Assembly (NCBI GenBank): GCA_028641055.1
Contig: CM054060.1
Location: 243,316,833-243,380,832, forward strand
Direction of reading: 5' to 3'
Length of the DNA stretch: 64,000 nucleotides
Source of the DNA: Alopecurus myosuroides
Taxonomy: Eukaryota; Streptophyta; Magnoliopsida; Poales; Poaceae
Of this stretch, positions 46,855-57,909 are shown one piece after another (positions within the stretch are counted from its first letter, which is position 1; every line of letters starts with the position of its first letter). The position numbers were made by a program, and so were the translations under genes. Below the pieces are notes generated by a model, which searched no databases, was not told the origin of the DNA, and saw only the letters and a program-made list of their open reading frames with translations.

Positions 46855-46866
46855 TCGTATCAGAGC
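46855..46866 (+). promoter_or_regulatory. Primer-binding site of element IV (variant)
   Basis: TCGTATCAGAGC, one base different from the initiator-Met site TGGTATCAGAGC, two bases after the LTR end. Confidence 0.75.
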
Positions 46867-47118
46867 AAAGCTACCTTAGGTTAAAAACCTTTTAGGAGAT
46901 CTGTAGGTTGGTAAAGACTATAGGAAGCCATCTTATCTAAGCCACAGTTCCTACAACTATGATGATCATTCACTTGAGAATGATATGATCATACTTGTAT
47001 AGAATGATCTTACTCTACTTGAGTAAATATCCTTATCTATTTTCTTTATACCTAGGTATGAATAGTCAGAAGTCTAGCATGTATCAGTTTTATAGAGCAA
47101 AAGAGTTCTGACATAGTC
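46867..47118 (+). other. Element IV internal region, left of the LINE
   Basis: Non-coding leader between the primer site and the LINE target duplication. Confidence 0.6.
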
Positions 47119-47128
47119 AGAGAGGATT
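47119..47128. repeat. LINE target-site duplication, left copy (AGAGAGGATT)
   Basis: Ten bases, repeated exactly at 52562-52571. A T-run follows on the plus strand, which is the LINE's poly(A) tail on the minus strand. Confidence 0.85.
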
Positions 47129-47151
47129 TTTTTGCGGGAAAATTGAGATCT

Positions 47152-48144
47152 TTATTCCATAAAAGCATTCCTTGGATCATCAGCCATTAGACTGGTGATG
47201 AGGAATGTAGGTACAGTGTCAAGCCAACTATCAGTCACCATCAGCGTACAGGCACACTTAGCACACAGATGGGCTGGTAAGTTTGCTGCTCTACTAACAT
47301 GAACTATATCAAAAGAAATAAATGTAGAAGCTAGCTCTCCAATATCTAACATAATGGGTGTCACAATCGAACGTGAATTGCGACGAGAATTCCAGAGATT
47401 TATCAACTCCAGGCAATCAGACTCCATGATCACATGTGAGAATCCTCGCAGTTTTGCAAAGATCACACCATCTCGCAAGGCCTCCGCCTCGGCAATCATG
47501 GGTTCCGTAACCCCAAGGTGTGGCTTACACCAGGCTCCCAAATAGGTTGTATGTGATCGTGAAATTCCACCACCGCCGGCATTACATGCATCAAGGTTCA
47601 AAGCTCCATCAGTGTTGATTTTAACAAAACCCTCATCTGGTGGCCTCCAACCATACCCTGGCAACACGACAGTAGTCGAGTTCGGAATCTCCAGAACGGC
47701 TAGATCTTCATGAATTCGCTTCGTTGCCGTCCTCGGATCCCAAGGTATCTTGTCGTGTGTCCACCTATTGCGAGAATTCCAGATCGCCCACATAACCGAG
47801 ATGATTCTTGCTCGTTCCCCCACCGAGAAACGATCTTCACATAAAATATCCCGTGTCCATGTGCTCGGATGTAGACTTCGCAACCGAAACTCAAATAACA
47901 CCTGCGCCTCCTCCCAGAAACGCTTTTCATGCGGACAATGTATGAGAGCATGCATTAAATCCTCCTCCTCCAAGCGACATATCTTACATGCGCTAGTTTG
48001 TGTTATGTGGCGGTGTTGAAGAGTAGATTCATCTGGCAGTATACCCTTCACAGCGCGCCACCAAAACACACGTACCTTAGGCATTACTTTCAACTTCCAA
48101 AATGTATTCCACATCTGATTTTCTGACTCTGAAGAACTTGCCAT
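47152..48144 (-). pseudogene. LINE ORF2, C-terminal part: zf-RVT and RNase H
   Basis: Contains the zf-RVT region (MWNTFWKLKVMPKVRVFWWRA, then CKICRLEEEDLMHALIHC). A plant LINE RNase H follows, with KINTDGALN, AEAEALRDGV, MESDCLEL and HVSRAANLPAHLCAK, so all the acidic residues and the late His are in place. The frame differs from the upstream RT segment, with a frameshift in the overlap 48090-48144. The first codons listed for this frame are the continuation of RT. In intact relatives it is the end of one ORF2 polyprotein. Confidence 0.9.
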
Positions 48145-49961
48145 CGCCCCTTCATCGGGAGAAGACCCCTTTTTTGATTCATTAGAGCACGATAAGCCGA
48201 CTTTACAGTGTAGATACCGGAGTTTTCAAGCGCCCAAGCAAAAAAATCCTCGCCACCGTCCCTCCGTAGAGGGATATTCAAGATAGCATCAACATCCGGT
48301 CGTGAGAATGAGGATCTGACCACCTTAGTACGCCACTTCCCAATACTGGCATCAATAAGTTCATCCACTTTCTGCACCGTAGCCCCTACTGGCTTGAAAA
48401 GAGGAGAAAAATTACTCGCACCTGGGATCCACTTGTCTTCCCAAATCGATATGGTAGATCCATTACCCACACGTTTTATTAGACCTATATTTAGAGCATC
48501 GCGGCCAGCCACAATAGCTCTCCACACCGCAGAACTCGCACGTGGCACAGTTGCCTGCATGAACTCCGTATTAGGGAAATAACGTCCTTTCATTACCCGT
48601 GCGCATAGTGAGCCAGGAGACTCCAAAAATCTCCACCCGTGCTTTCCTAGGAGAGCAATGTTGAAACTCTCCAAATCACGAAAACCAATTCCACCTTGAT
48701 CTTTTGGGAGTGAAAGTGCTTTCCAGGACACCCAATGCAACGATCGTTTATCCAAGGAGCTACTCCACCAAAATTTAGCCATATCATCCCTCAATTTCTC
48801 ACATACCGTTTTTGTAAAACGGAAGCAACTCATACTGTATGTCGGTATCGCCTGTATCACGGATTTGAGAAGGGTCTCCGTCCCTGCGCATGCAAGTATT
48901 TTCTCCGACCACCCGTTCATTTTACACTTAGCTCTATCTCCAATATGGTCAAAAGTTCCACTTGTTATGTGACCCACGGCTGTTGGCAGACCAAGATACC
49001 TCTCACTGGATGCTTCAACACCAATACCCAGCATTTGTTTCATCAACTCCCGCCGTTGCTGAGGGGTATATGGTGTAAAGAAAACCGAACTCTTTTCTCT
49101 ATTAACACACTGTCCAGAACAATTCGCATAAATATTGAGGATGCTATTTAACCGAATTGCACTCTGCTCACATGCACTGATGACTATGAGACTATCATCG
49201 GCAAAAAGGAGATGGTTCACCCATGGTGACCTGTAAGATACTCTGATCCCCCTATCAATATAATTTCCTCCGAAATAATTGAGTAACGAAGTTAATCCTT
49301 CACCACAAAGCAAAAACAAATAGGGAGATATGGGATCACCTTGACGTAGTCCTCTCGAAGGTGTAAAATAGGGTAACAATTCTCCATTGACACGGACAGA
49401 GAACCTCACCGAGGAGACACACTTCATAATCAAGTGAATAAAATCCATCGAAAAACCCAAACGAGCTAGAATAGCCTCCAAATAATGCCACTCTACCTGA
49501 TCATACTCTTTCATCATATCTAATTTCACCGCACATGAGAAATTCTTTCCTTTTCTTCTTATCTTCATTATGTGAACACTTTCAAAAGCAACCAATAAAT
49601 TGTCCGTGATCAACCGACCCCGCACAAAGGCACTTTGTTCTTCCCCAATAAGAATATCCATCCAATTCCTTAACCGATTAGTAATTGCCTTGGAGGCAAT
49701 TTTATAGATGACAGGACATAAGGATATCGGAAGGTATTGAAGAATAGTCTGCGGGTTTTTTACCTTCGGGATTAGAGTGATAGAAGTATCATTAAGACCC
49801 ACTGGTAATTCACCTCCATTCAAGAAATCCAGTACAGCCGCCACCAAATCAGCATGGATCAAACCCCTGTGGCGCCGAAAAAACCCTGTTGTGAATCCAT
49901 CGCCCCGGGGCCTTCGATGGAGCCATTTGGAATAAGGCCTTCCGTACCTCAGCTTCAACAT
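48090..49961 (-). pseudogene. LINE ORF2, reverse transcriptase part
   Basis: RT motifs in order: SITLIPKVKNPQ, PISLCPVIYKIASKAITNRL, SAFVRGRLITDNLLVAFE, AVKLDMMKEYDQVEW, GLRQGDPISPYLFLLCGEGL, and the catalytic FADDSLIV. They are followed by the C-terminal thumb/connection region (ERYLGLPTAVG, KDQGGIGFRDL). The true domain begins around DGFTTGFF. The first ~20 residues of this frame are out of register, because a frameshift near 49900 separates it from KAPG in the previous frame. LDMMKEYDQ in place of the usual LDMSKAYDR-type box suggests drift. Confidence 0.92.
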
Positions 49962-50464
49962 AAGGTTTCGTTAGCTCATCATTCATATCAACCGATACCT
50001 TATTTGGAACATGCTCAATAAGTGCATCCATGTTATAAACCCATGGGAGGTGTATAGTTCGGTATAGAAGGACTGCACCTGATCCTTGTCCTCCGGGCTC
50101 CCACAGAGAGAACCGTCTTGTCTCTTGAGACCCGAGATACGATTAATTCTCCTACGCTCCGCCACCTGAGCGTGAAAATATGCAGTGTTACGGTCTCCCT
50201 CCCTCAGCCAACGAACTCACGATTGTTGCCAAAACCATATCTCCTCGAGGCGCAGCGCCTCCCTCAACTGATCAACAATAGCCCGTTCCTCATCCGTTGG
50301 TCCTTGACCAATCGAACGAGAATTTTTCGATTTTTTGCTTTCAGCTTTGTCACTCTTCTAGCTAGGGACCCAAATTCTCTTGCCCCCCAAGAACTCAACT
50401 CGCACTGCATCTGGTTCAGTGTGTGCGAGATACCTGCAAGTCCATGTCCACTATGTAATTTTAT
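49962..50464 (-). pseudogene. LINE ORF2 linker between endonuclease and RT, multiply broken
   Basis: Pieces of the expected linker are readable in different frames: RINRISGLKRQDGSLCGSPED (about 50165-50045) and MDALIEHVPNKV...KAPG (from 50031). Before them is LREALRLEEIWFWQQS in a frame with stops. At least three stops or frameshifts lie between 50465 and about 49900, so no functional ORF2 protein could be made. Confidence 0.8.
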
Positions 50465-51259
50465 CTAAGCATTTGTAACCAGGTCATCATAGTCAACATG
50501 GGACTGCCAAATATTTTCATAGCGGAATTGCCGGTGACCAGTGCCATGCTTCCTTGCGCCTAATTCCACCAACAAGAAGCAGTGATCCGATTCCGTGGCA
50601 CTTACATGTCGTACCCTGCTCTCAGCGAAAAGATGAAGCAAACCATCATTTGCCAAGGCCCTGTCAAGATGTGCTTTAACATTTTCCTGGCCACATTGTT
50701 TGTTATCCCATGTGTAGTCCACCCCCGACCAGCCAAGGGCCTGGAGCGAACAATCTGCTGCTGCATCACGAAACGCTCTCATCTGCCATTCAGGGCGCAG
50801 GTGACGACTAAAGTGTTCGGATCCGAACATCGTTTCATTAAAGTCCCTAAGACACAACCACGCTGACTGTCTGACTGCATGAAGAGTGCGCATAAACCTC
50901 CAGCTGTGTGCCCTTTCTTGCACTTTCGGAGCACCATAAAACCCCGTTAGTATCCACTCCACTTGTGGATCATCAGCTTTGCGCACTATCACATCAATAT
51001 GTGCTCTGCCAAAATTCATGAACTCGACGGTGACATCACTGGACCAGAATAGGGCAACACCTCCACTCAATCCATCGTTGTCCACCGCGAAACATCCTGC
51101 AAAACCTAACAATCTTTGAAGCCCCTTCACTCGGTTGGCACTGATTTTTGTCTCCATCACGAAGAGAAGGGCGGGACCTTCCTGCCTCACAAAACTGCAA
51201 AGCTCACGAACTACACGAGGGTTCCCAAGCCCTCGTGAGTTCCAACTGGCGCAAATCAT
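50465..51259 (-). pseudogene. LINE ORF2, endonuclease domain
   Basis: APE-type endonuclease with ICASWNSRGLGNP at the N-terminus, LFVMETKI (catalytic Glu), ILTGFYGAP, LRDFNETM (Asp and Asn kept, usual preceding Gly replaced by Arg), GVDYTWDN and TESDHCFLL (the SDH box). The ATG at 51259 overlaps the ORF1 stop as ATGA. The frame ends at a premature stop at 50465, just after the domain. Confidence 0.9.
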
Positions 51260-52404
51260 TGCTCTGGGCAATGTTGCGATGCAGACACTGCCGAATCAGA
51301 GTTGGATGGTGTAGATTTTGTCTTCTTCGCCATCGGTTCATTGACCAAACCTCCCATAGCTACAAGATTCGCCTCCTCCCTGGGCTGGTAGATCACTAGT
51401 GCATTCGCCACAGTAGGTGTTTTCGGTACCAGCTCATTTGACGTGTCAAGTTGACGGTACACCTGTTTCTGTGGGCCCGCTTTCCTCTTGTTGCTCTGCT
51501 GCTGCTTCTTAAAAGGCGAGGTAACCTCTTCCTGTTTGTCTGGAAACGAACTCGCAGTAGACGTGTTTTTCTTGCTAAATTGAGACGCAGCATGATCTCT
51601 AGATAAGTTCTCATTGGATGTCCCCTTCTTCCTCTCATCCGGAGCTCGCAAGCTCGCCTTGAATGGTAGCTCTCCATCATCCCCTCTACTGCTTGGGGTA
51701 GTACATAACAAATTTGCATGGCCTAGTCGACCACACGAGAAACATAAATTTGGTATATGTTCATACTGAATTTCATACCAGTCTCTACTCTTTCTTTTGG
51801 CCGAGTCGACCAGAAGTCCCCTCCGAAGAGGTTTGTGGACATCAATGGAGACTTTAGCCCTCAAGAACCCTCCCACCGGATCAATCTGCACCAAGTGAGC
51901 CTGCTCATCGATCATCTTAGCCACTTCCTTACCCCAATTCCCTTTGGTAAGATGGAAGGGCAAAGTCAGAATTCTAACCCAGATTTGTAACTTATCAAAC
52001 AGGAGCTCGGAAGGTCTCATGTGATCAATAAATTTCTCCAAGATAACAGCGTTTCGACTCACATGCCACGGAGATCCTTCCCAAACCCTATTACGATCAC
52101 GCTGGCTCTCAAATTCAGCAATAAAGAGATTCTCACCAACTGATCGAAAGAATAAACCCCTAGGGTTTCCCCAAGCCGGACGCAAAGCACTGGATATAGT
52201 CTGTATATGGAACGTGTTGCGGGCAAGAATCTTCCCCGCCAACGCCCACTTTTCCTGAGCTCCATCCTCCAGATCATCTAGCATCAACAGCGTCGCTTCC
52301 TCCTCTGTTAGGTCAAGTTTGCCCATCGCATCCACCAATGGGTCCCCCGCTGACCTGAGCAGGCTCTTCTCCTTCCCTGCCGCCGTCCCTGCTGCCGAGG
52401 CCAT
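51256..52404 (-). CDS. LINE ORF1: DUF4283 / zinc-knuckle RNA-binding protein
   Basis: Intact, 382 codons from ATG 52404. Residues about 40-190 form the DUF4283 domain typical of plant LINE ORF1 (NTFHIQTISSALRPAWGNP, LFIAEFESQRDRNRVWEGSPWHV, LPFHLTKGNWG). A CCHC-type knuckle follows (CFSCGRLGHANLLC). The C-terminal third is basic and Ser/Lys-rich. The protein presumably binds the LINE RNA in a ribonucleoprotein. The stop overlaps the start of ORF2 by the shared bases ATGA. Its intactness contrasts with the broken ORF2. Confidence 0.9.
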   Translation of the reverse strand: MASAAGTAAGKEKSLLRSAGDPLVDAMGKLDLTEEEATLLMLDDLEDGAQEKWALAGKILARNTFHIQTISSALRPAWGNPRGLFFRSVGENLFIAEFESQRDRNRVWEGSPWHVSRNAVILEKFIDHMRPSELLFDKLQIWVRILTLPFHLTKGNWGKEVAKMIDEQAHLVQIDPVGGFLRAKVSIDVHKPLRRGLLVDSAKRKSRDWYEIQYEHIPNLCFSCGRLGHANLLCTTPSSRGDDGELPFKASLRAPDERKKGTSNENLSRDHAASQFSKKNTSTASSFPDKQEEVTSPFKKQQQSNKRKAGPQKQVYRQLDTSNELVPKTPTVANALVIYQPREEANLVAMGGLVNEPMAKKTKSTPSNSDSAVSASQHCPEQ

Positions 52405-52561
52405 GCAGGACGCGAAACCACCTCGCCTCGCCGATCAGATCTCGACATGCGCCGTCCGTTCTCCTCATAACCCTAGTCGCCAAAACGATCGCCTCGCGAG
52501 TCGCCAGGGGAGCCGAAGGGGTACGCGAGAAAAACTAATTCCTCTCTATCTATCCCCAGTG
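52405..52561 (-). promoter_or_regulatory. LINE 5' UTR
   Basis: About 157 bp of GC-rich leader from the target duplication to the ORF1 ATG. It includes ACTAGGGTTATG (telo-box-like on the other strand). Plant L1 elements carry an internal promoter here; no TATA box is expected or seen. Confidence 0.6.
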
Positions 52562-52571
52562 AGAGAGGATT
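52562..52571. repeat. LINE target-site duplication, right copy
   Basis: AGAGAGGATT, identical to 47119-47128. Confidence 0.85.
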
Positions 52572-54350
52572 AAGGCACAATGATTACCCCATTCTATGAA
52601 TGTATAGGATGGAGTAGACCATGGTATAGAGTAAGTATAGGAAACCTCAATAAGGTATGTTTGAGAATCATGAAGAGTCATTCGACCATGGTAACCATGG
52701 GGGTATATACCATATCCTTAGTTATCAAGTCTAGAGGTGAATCATTATAATATAGTATAGATTAGGAGAAGGCATAAGCATTGATGGAAGCTACATTAAT
52801 ACTCCTAAGGTGTGATCAACAAAATGAAGGATCGCCAGAGGCCATGAGAAGCTTATCATAATGCAGCCGAAGGATTTTGATCTACGTGGTACTTAGTTCT
52901 ACGCGGAACCGAGTAAGACCACAACTACTATAGGATCATTTTGTCTTAGTTTATTCCATTGCAGTAAGGCATGCACTTGGAGTAATCGCCCAGGCAAAGA
53001 GTGGTTGTCTAGACTAGGATTACAAGATACCATATACCGATTTGTAGTGTATAACATTTAAGAGCCTTGGTACTTTAGATGCTTTACTCAAGTATAACTA
53101 TTTCACAGGCTTTTGATTGCATGAGTGATATATATAAATGCATTTCGGATTTATTGGATCTTATTTGGATCTTTGATTGACTAGAACTGTACATGAAGAT
53201 TGAACTTGATGTGCAAATTCATGTTACGAACACTGAGTTCTTTCTTGATGTGGTTGGTCTAGAGGGTATAGGATTCGTATGAGAGCGGTCTGAATTATCA
53301 GCATATGGAAGCAACTACAAAAGCTCTGGAAGACCAGGAAGTAAAAAAGGCCGAAGTCAATTAAGCCATTGATGGGAATGGACCACATTCCACATCTTGC
53401 TTGGAGTTGGTTACATACTTCATCAAAACATGGAGATCTACCACAAGTGATACAAAGAACATCACATGAGTAGTTATATCCGAGAAGAAAATAGGTAGAA
53501 GTTCGGTAAATCAAATTATAGAGTCTTACCGTAGAAGTCAAGACCCAAAGATGTAGAAGGACCATAAGAAGCCACCAGTGGAATAGTTCATAGTAACATA
53601 TAGGAAAGATTTAAAACTCGAGAAACTCGAAGTTGTTTCTACAAATTAGATGATTCTAGGTAGAAGTTTAGATACAATTAGGGGTTAAAGAGTGTCCTAA
53701 AGCTGAAGGTAATGGAGTGTGAAGCCTTAAGGTAGCTGGATTATCCAGTTACAAATGGTTGTACGAGGAGTTGACCGTCTATCCCATAGTAATATGGGAG
53801 TTGAGACAAGAAAGTTTTGTCAAGGTAGATGGATTGTTAGACAGTTACCTAGAGAGAATCTTGTGTGTGTTCACACACCAGTTCCATAGAGAAGTAGATA
53901 TCAATGTCTTTCTCTTGAGACCATTAGACTGAACCAAATTGAATCCTAACTATAGTTAATACCCAGTGTACCGGAAGAATCTTATTGCTTATTCATCACC
54001 TGGTGGATATACCAAATGTTCTTCGGAAAGTTGTGAGAGGTAGGAAACCATACCTATTCATCGGAGAATGAAACTTGGTATCCACTATATGGTGGAAATA
54101 CCACGTGTTCTTCGTGAGACCACTAGGAAAGTATAGTAACAAAAAAAGGATTGGCATAGTAATATGCACAATATTAGATCATCATGCAAGACAGTGGAAG
54201 GTTAACAATCAAGACAAGAGCCTACACATATCAAGGTCAACACCAGAAAACAATTTCTGAGGAATCAAAGGTCTATAGAAGTTCACTCTATCTATGTTTA
54301 CGTGAGGGAGGTTGAACTTCGGGACGAAGTTCTTGTTAAGGGGGAGATAC
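52572..54350 (+). other. Element IV internal region, right of the LINE
   Basis: About 1.8 kb without a usable ORF. It ends with a Gypsy-like 3' terminus. A translation gives NFGTKFLLRGRY, and the polypurine tract TTAAGGGGGAGATAC abuts the LTR. The rest is too degenerate or too unlike known pol to assign. Short ORFs of 60-113 codons appear random. Confidence 0.6.
54335..54350 (+). promoter_or_regulatory. Polypurine tract of element IV
   Basis: GTTAAGGGGGAGATAC directly before TGTGACATCC at 54351, the classic Gypsy arrangement. Confidence 0.85.
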
Positions 54351-57300
54351 TGTGACATCCTAGTGTTTGGGACGTTATAAGGATCAAAATATAATATCTG
54401 TATTTTCAAAGCATGCATCTAAAAATACGGGAAATTTTGGCGCAAAAGTTCAAACGAAGCAAAGTGACTAATGTTTCCCTTGACATGATGAAATAGGCTT
54501 AGATCATCTGTTCAAGAGTACATTTGGAGTGATCTTTATAAGAAGTATTCTAAAAACCTAATCATTTGATAAGAAAAACCATAATTGATGATGACCAAAA
54601 CTAACTCTCCACAAACCTAAACCTCAAGTCTATAAGTGACTTGGAGTATTCATCTAGGTGTTTAGAACTCAAAGAGGGGTAAGTATCCAGATCACATGCT
54701 GATGAGCATACTTCCACAAATTAGTAGAGCATATTTGCACCATCTCCTCAACAGAGAGGATATGTCCTTCAAAATATGAACCCTTTAAAGATATCAATTC
54801 ATTTCCACAAGATCTTTATAAATCATCTCATAACTATCAGGTGAACCTTCACAAGTAAATAACCAAAGTCCAATAGAACACAATTGGTACAAACAAGTGT
54901 TAACTAAAACCCCACAGTTGGGAAATGACATAATTCTTATCAATAACATATTTATGGAATATGTACATATCTCAAAATTATAAGATAAGTATATAAAGTA
55001 ACAACATGACACTCCGAGAAACCAACTAAGAACTCCGACTTAAATAATTAAACCCCAATAACCTCCATGTGCTCATTGTCTTATTCATTTTATACAAGTG
55101 AGAATATGATATCACAACACATTAAGGGATCATTTGACCAACTTATTATCTTAATTACTCATTCCACAAACACTCCACATTTCTATCCAAACACAATGTT
55201 CAACAACTAAAGTATCTTTGGATACCATTAATGGAATAACAACAAGTTACAACCTCTATTAGAGGAATTGAATTGAAAGTTGGGTAAGACTAATCTTATA
55301 TGAAACAAGTACATATACTATGGGAAACAAAATTATAAGTATATTGAATGGAATAAAAGCTTAACAAACTCTTAATCTAGATCTTTCTACCTTGTCTGCA
55401 CTATCTTATTATCTTGTTTCCCAATCTTCTCGAAGTCATTCTGCAATAGAAGTAACCCACCATAAAGGAGGAACTTCGACAAGAAGACCTGCAGAATGAT
55501 TCTTCCTATTGTTCTAGAAGTGCTATTCTAGTCCCTCATAAGACTATTTGGAAACTCTTATATTTTAACCTGATCTTATTTAATTCCTCCTGAAATAGTC
55601 TGATATTCTAATGTTCATGTGATATATAAGTAGTTTGGCAACAAGTCTTGCAACCTTTTTAACAAATCACCTTTGTCTACTCAAACAATTGAGTGTCACC
55701 CACAAACAAACAAAAGATCATATCACCTAGTACATCTCAGCCATTTGTATATGAATAGTAATTTGGAGGCAAGACTAGCTACCTTGTTAACAAATACTTC
55801 TTATATGATTAAGGCTAATTGATGTCATAAACTACACCTACATTCCTTTTACAATCAACAAAGAGAAAGAATAACACTGAGGAAACAAGGAACCATTGTA
55901 TAACCTAGGCAACATATTCAAGTTTCTAAACTAGGAAGCTACATTGATATTTATGGTGTTTCCCGAGGGATATAATTCCATGGAGAATGTAAAGCCAAAT
56001 CATAAAGCCACATAATCACCATCCATAACCATAGTGGCATGATTTAACCCTCACAATTTTGTGAGTTGTCTAGTGTCAGAAGAGAGTAGTTCACAAGTTG
56101 ATCTTGTGAATGAATCCATTCGGTTTGCTCCTGAGATTCTTCTCAAGAAGAGACAAAATTGGACATGTTGGTTAATTAAACTACATGTAATACTTAGTCG
56201 GCAGTTCTTCTAACAATTTGCTTCCATCCACAAAGGTATCAATTTCCATCAAGGAGGATTTCATCAACATTGTATCTTGAGAAGAAGTTATGGAATCCAG
56301 ATACATTCCATTTTCATCATTTTACTCATCTATCTGCCATAAGACATGGTCACATGCATGACATATGTATATTATGCATCCGCCGACATCTGATCATGTT
56401 TCCACCTAATTTAGATGTCAGACACCACAAACCAAAACCATTGTGATAATATACTATTCTTGGCATGTATTTGTATTAGAACAATGGGCATGTTCCTTGT
56501 CAACAACACACTGAGAGAAATCAGGGAGTTATTGTTGCACAACAACTTGGTGTTGCCTAGGAGTTAATACACCCTCAAGCCGCAAACTTGAATATGTATA
56601 CCTATTCACATCCTTGTAGTCAAGAATGAAAACATCATTAGAATTTGAAAACTACATGTGATAAGAAATCAAATAATAGGGCAACATGTTTCCATATTGC
56701 TAAAATTACTATACAACAAAAATTGTGATGTTAAGTTATACAATTCAAAGTATGAAATTAATATCAAAATAAGTAAAATCATTTCAAATAACTAATAGTC
56801 ACAAATAATGAATACATTTATATATAAATTTATATTGCAATTCATGCATAAAGAAAATATAAATCATAATCCACACATCTTATAACAATAAATAAATCTG
56901 AAGTGCCAAATTCACTTTAATTTGTGAAGGAATGCAAAACACATCAAAAATTCCAATTTCAATGTTGGAATAAAACTTCTTGTGAAATTTAAAATCTTCT
57001 AGGAACTTTATATACTTTTTATGTTATCAAGAGGCGCTCCAATAACTCAAACCAGGGAGCAGGGGCCTGCTAACACTCGTTTCTGTATTTCCCTAGAAAC
57101 CCAGGGGGTTATTCATAAAAACATTAAATTGTTTCTTCTTCCTTTGGCCAGAAGGCCAGAGGCGTGGCAGCCATGCCGACGACTACGTCCACCTCTTGCT
57201 TGCCGTCTCTCGTCGCGGATAAGGAGAAGACCACGCCGTGCCCCTTTGCCCTACTCCCTCTCTCTCACACGCATTTTCTCCTCTCTCTATACCCTCATGA

Positions 57301-57909
57301 ACCAAAACCCTAGCTCGGGTTGCTTCCATGGCGCCGCTGTTGGAGGCCATCCCGCGCCATGCCGTGCTGCTCTAGAGGTTCCCCACGGGCCAGCATCGTC
57401 CTCGACCACACATGGAAGAAGGGAAGACCTAGCGCTTTCGAATAGACACCATCTCCTCCACGGCCGACCGAGGGCCGCCGCCGTCAATTCGCCGCCGTGG
57501 AGCCTCACCTTGCTTCTTCGACTCTCCGAGGAGCTTAAGAGTGAGCTTAGGAACCTCTGGATCCTTTTAGTTCGTATTATCGCGCCAGAAATCGAGTTGC
57601 CGCCGTGCACCACTGTCCGTCGCCACGCCTTGCCCGCCGCCGGCCAGTTCCGGCGACCATTTGGTCGTCCGCCGCCATCCCTAGTTTTGTTGTGTTACCT
57701 TCTAGCAATAGGATCACTCGAATCGTATCAATTCGTGAGGAATCAATCGATTTGAAATCCACCGGAGAAATCCCCTCCATAGGTGATGCAGTGATGACGT
57801 CATCATTATGTCATGCAAATTTTTCTTGTTCGTTTTATTTTATTTTTATTTTTGAATTCTAACATGACAGGTGGTCCCCACCTGTCAATTTAAAAATGGC
57901 AGAAAATAA
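54351..57909 (+). repeat. Element IV 3' LTR, first part
   Basis: Aligns with 34910-38029 and then 44014-44450. AT-rich to about 57140, GC-rich island about 57150-57690 with AAACCCTAG (57305-57313), then AT-rich. The 244-codon ORF 57021-57755 spans the island, is low complexity in part, and has no known domain, so I treat it as spurious. Confidence 0.82.

Larger units (their letters stand above)
47129..52561 (-). mobile_element. L1-type LINE, full length but decayed
   Basis: About 5.4 kb on the minus strand. It has a GC-rich 5' UTR of about 157 bp, ORF1 with DUF4283 and a zinc knuckle, then ORF2 with endonuclease, RT, zf-RVT and RNase H. An AATAAA signal and a short A-run at the 3' end lie within a 10-bp target duplication. 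ORF1 is intact. ORF2 has several stops and frameshifts. It sits in the internal region of element IV, so it inserted later than IV. Confidence 0.93.

Noticed and set aside
57021..57755. 244-codon ORF in the right LTR of element IV
   Set aside because: The frame is broken in the left LTR copy by substitutions and by element V, and the translation looks like chance reading through a GC-rich leader.
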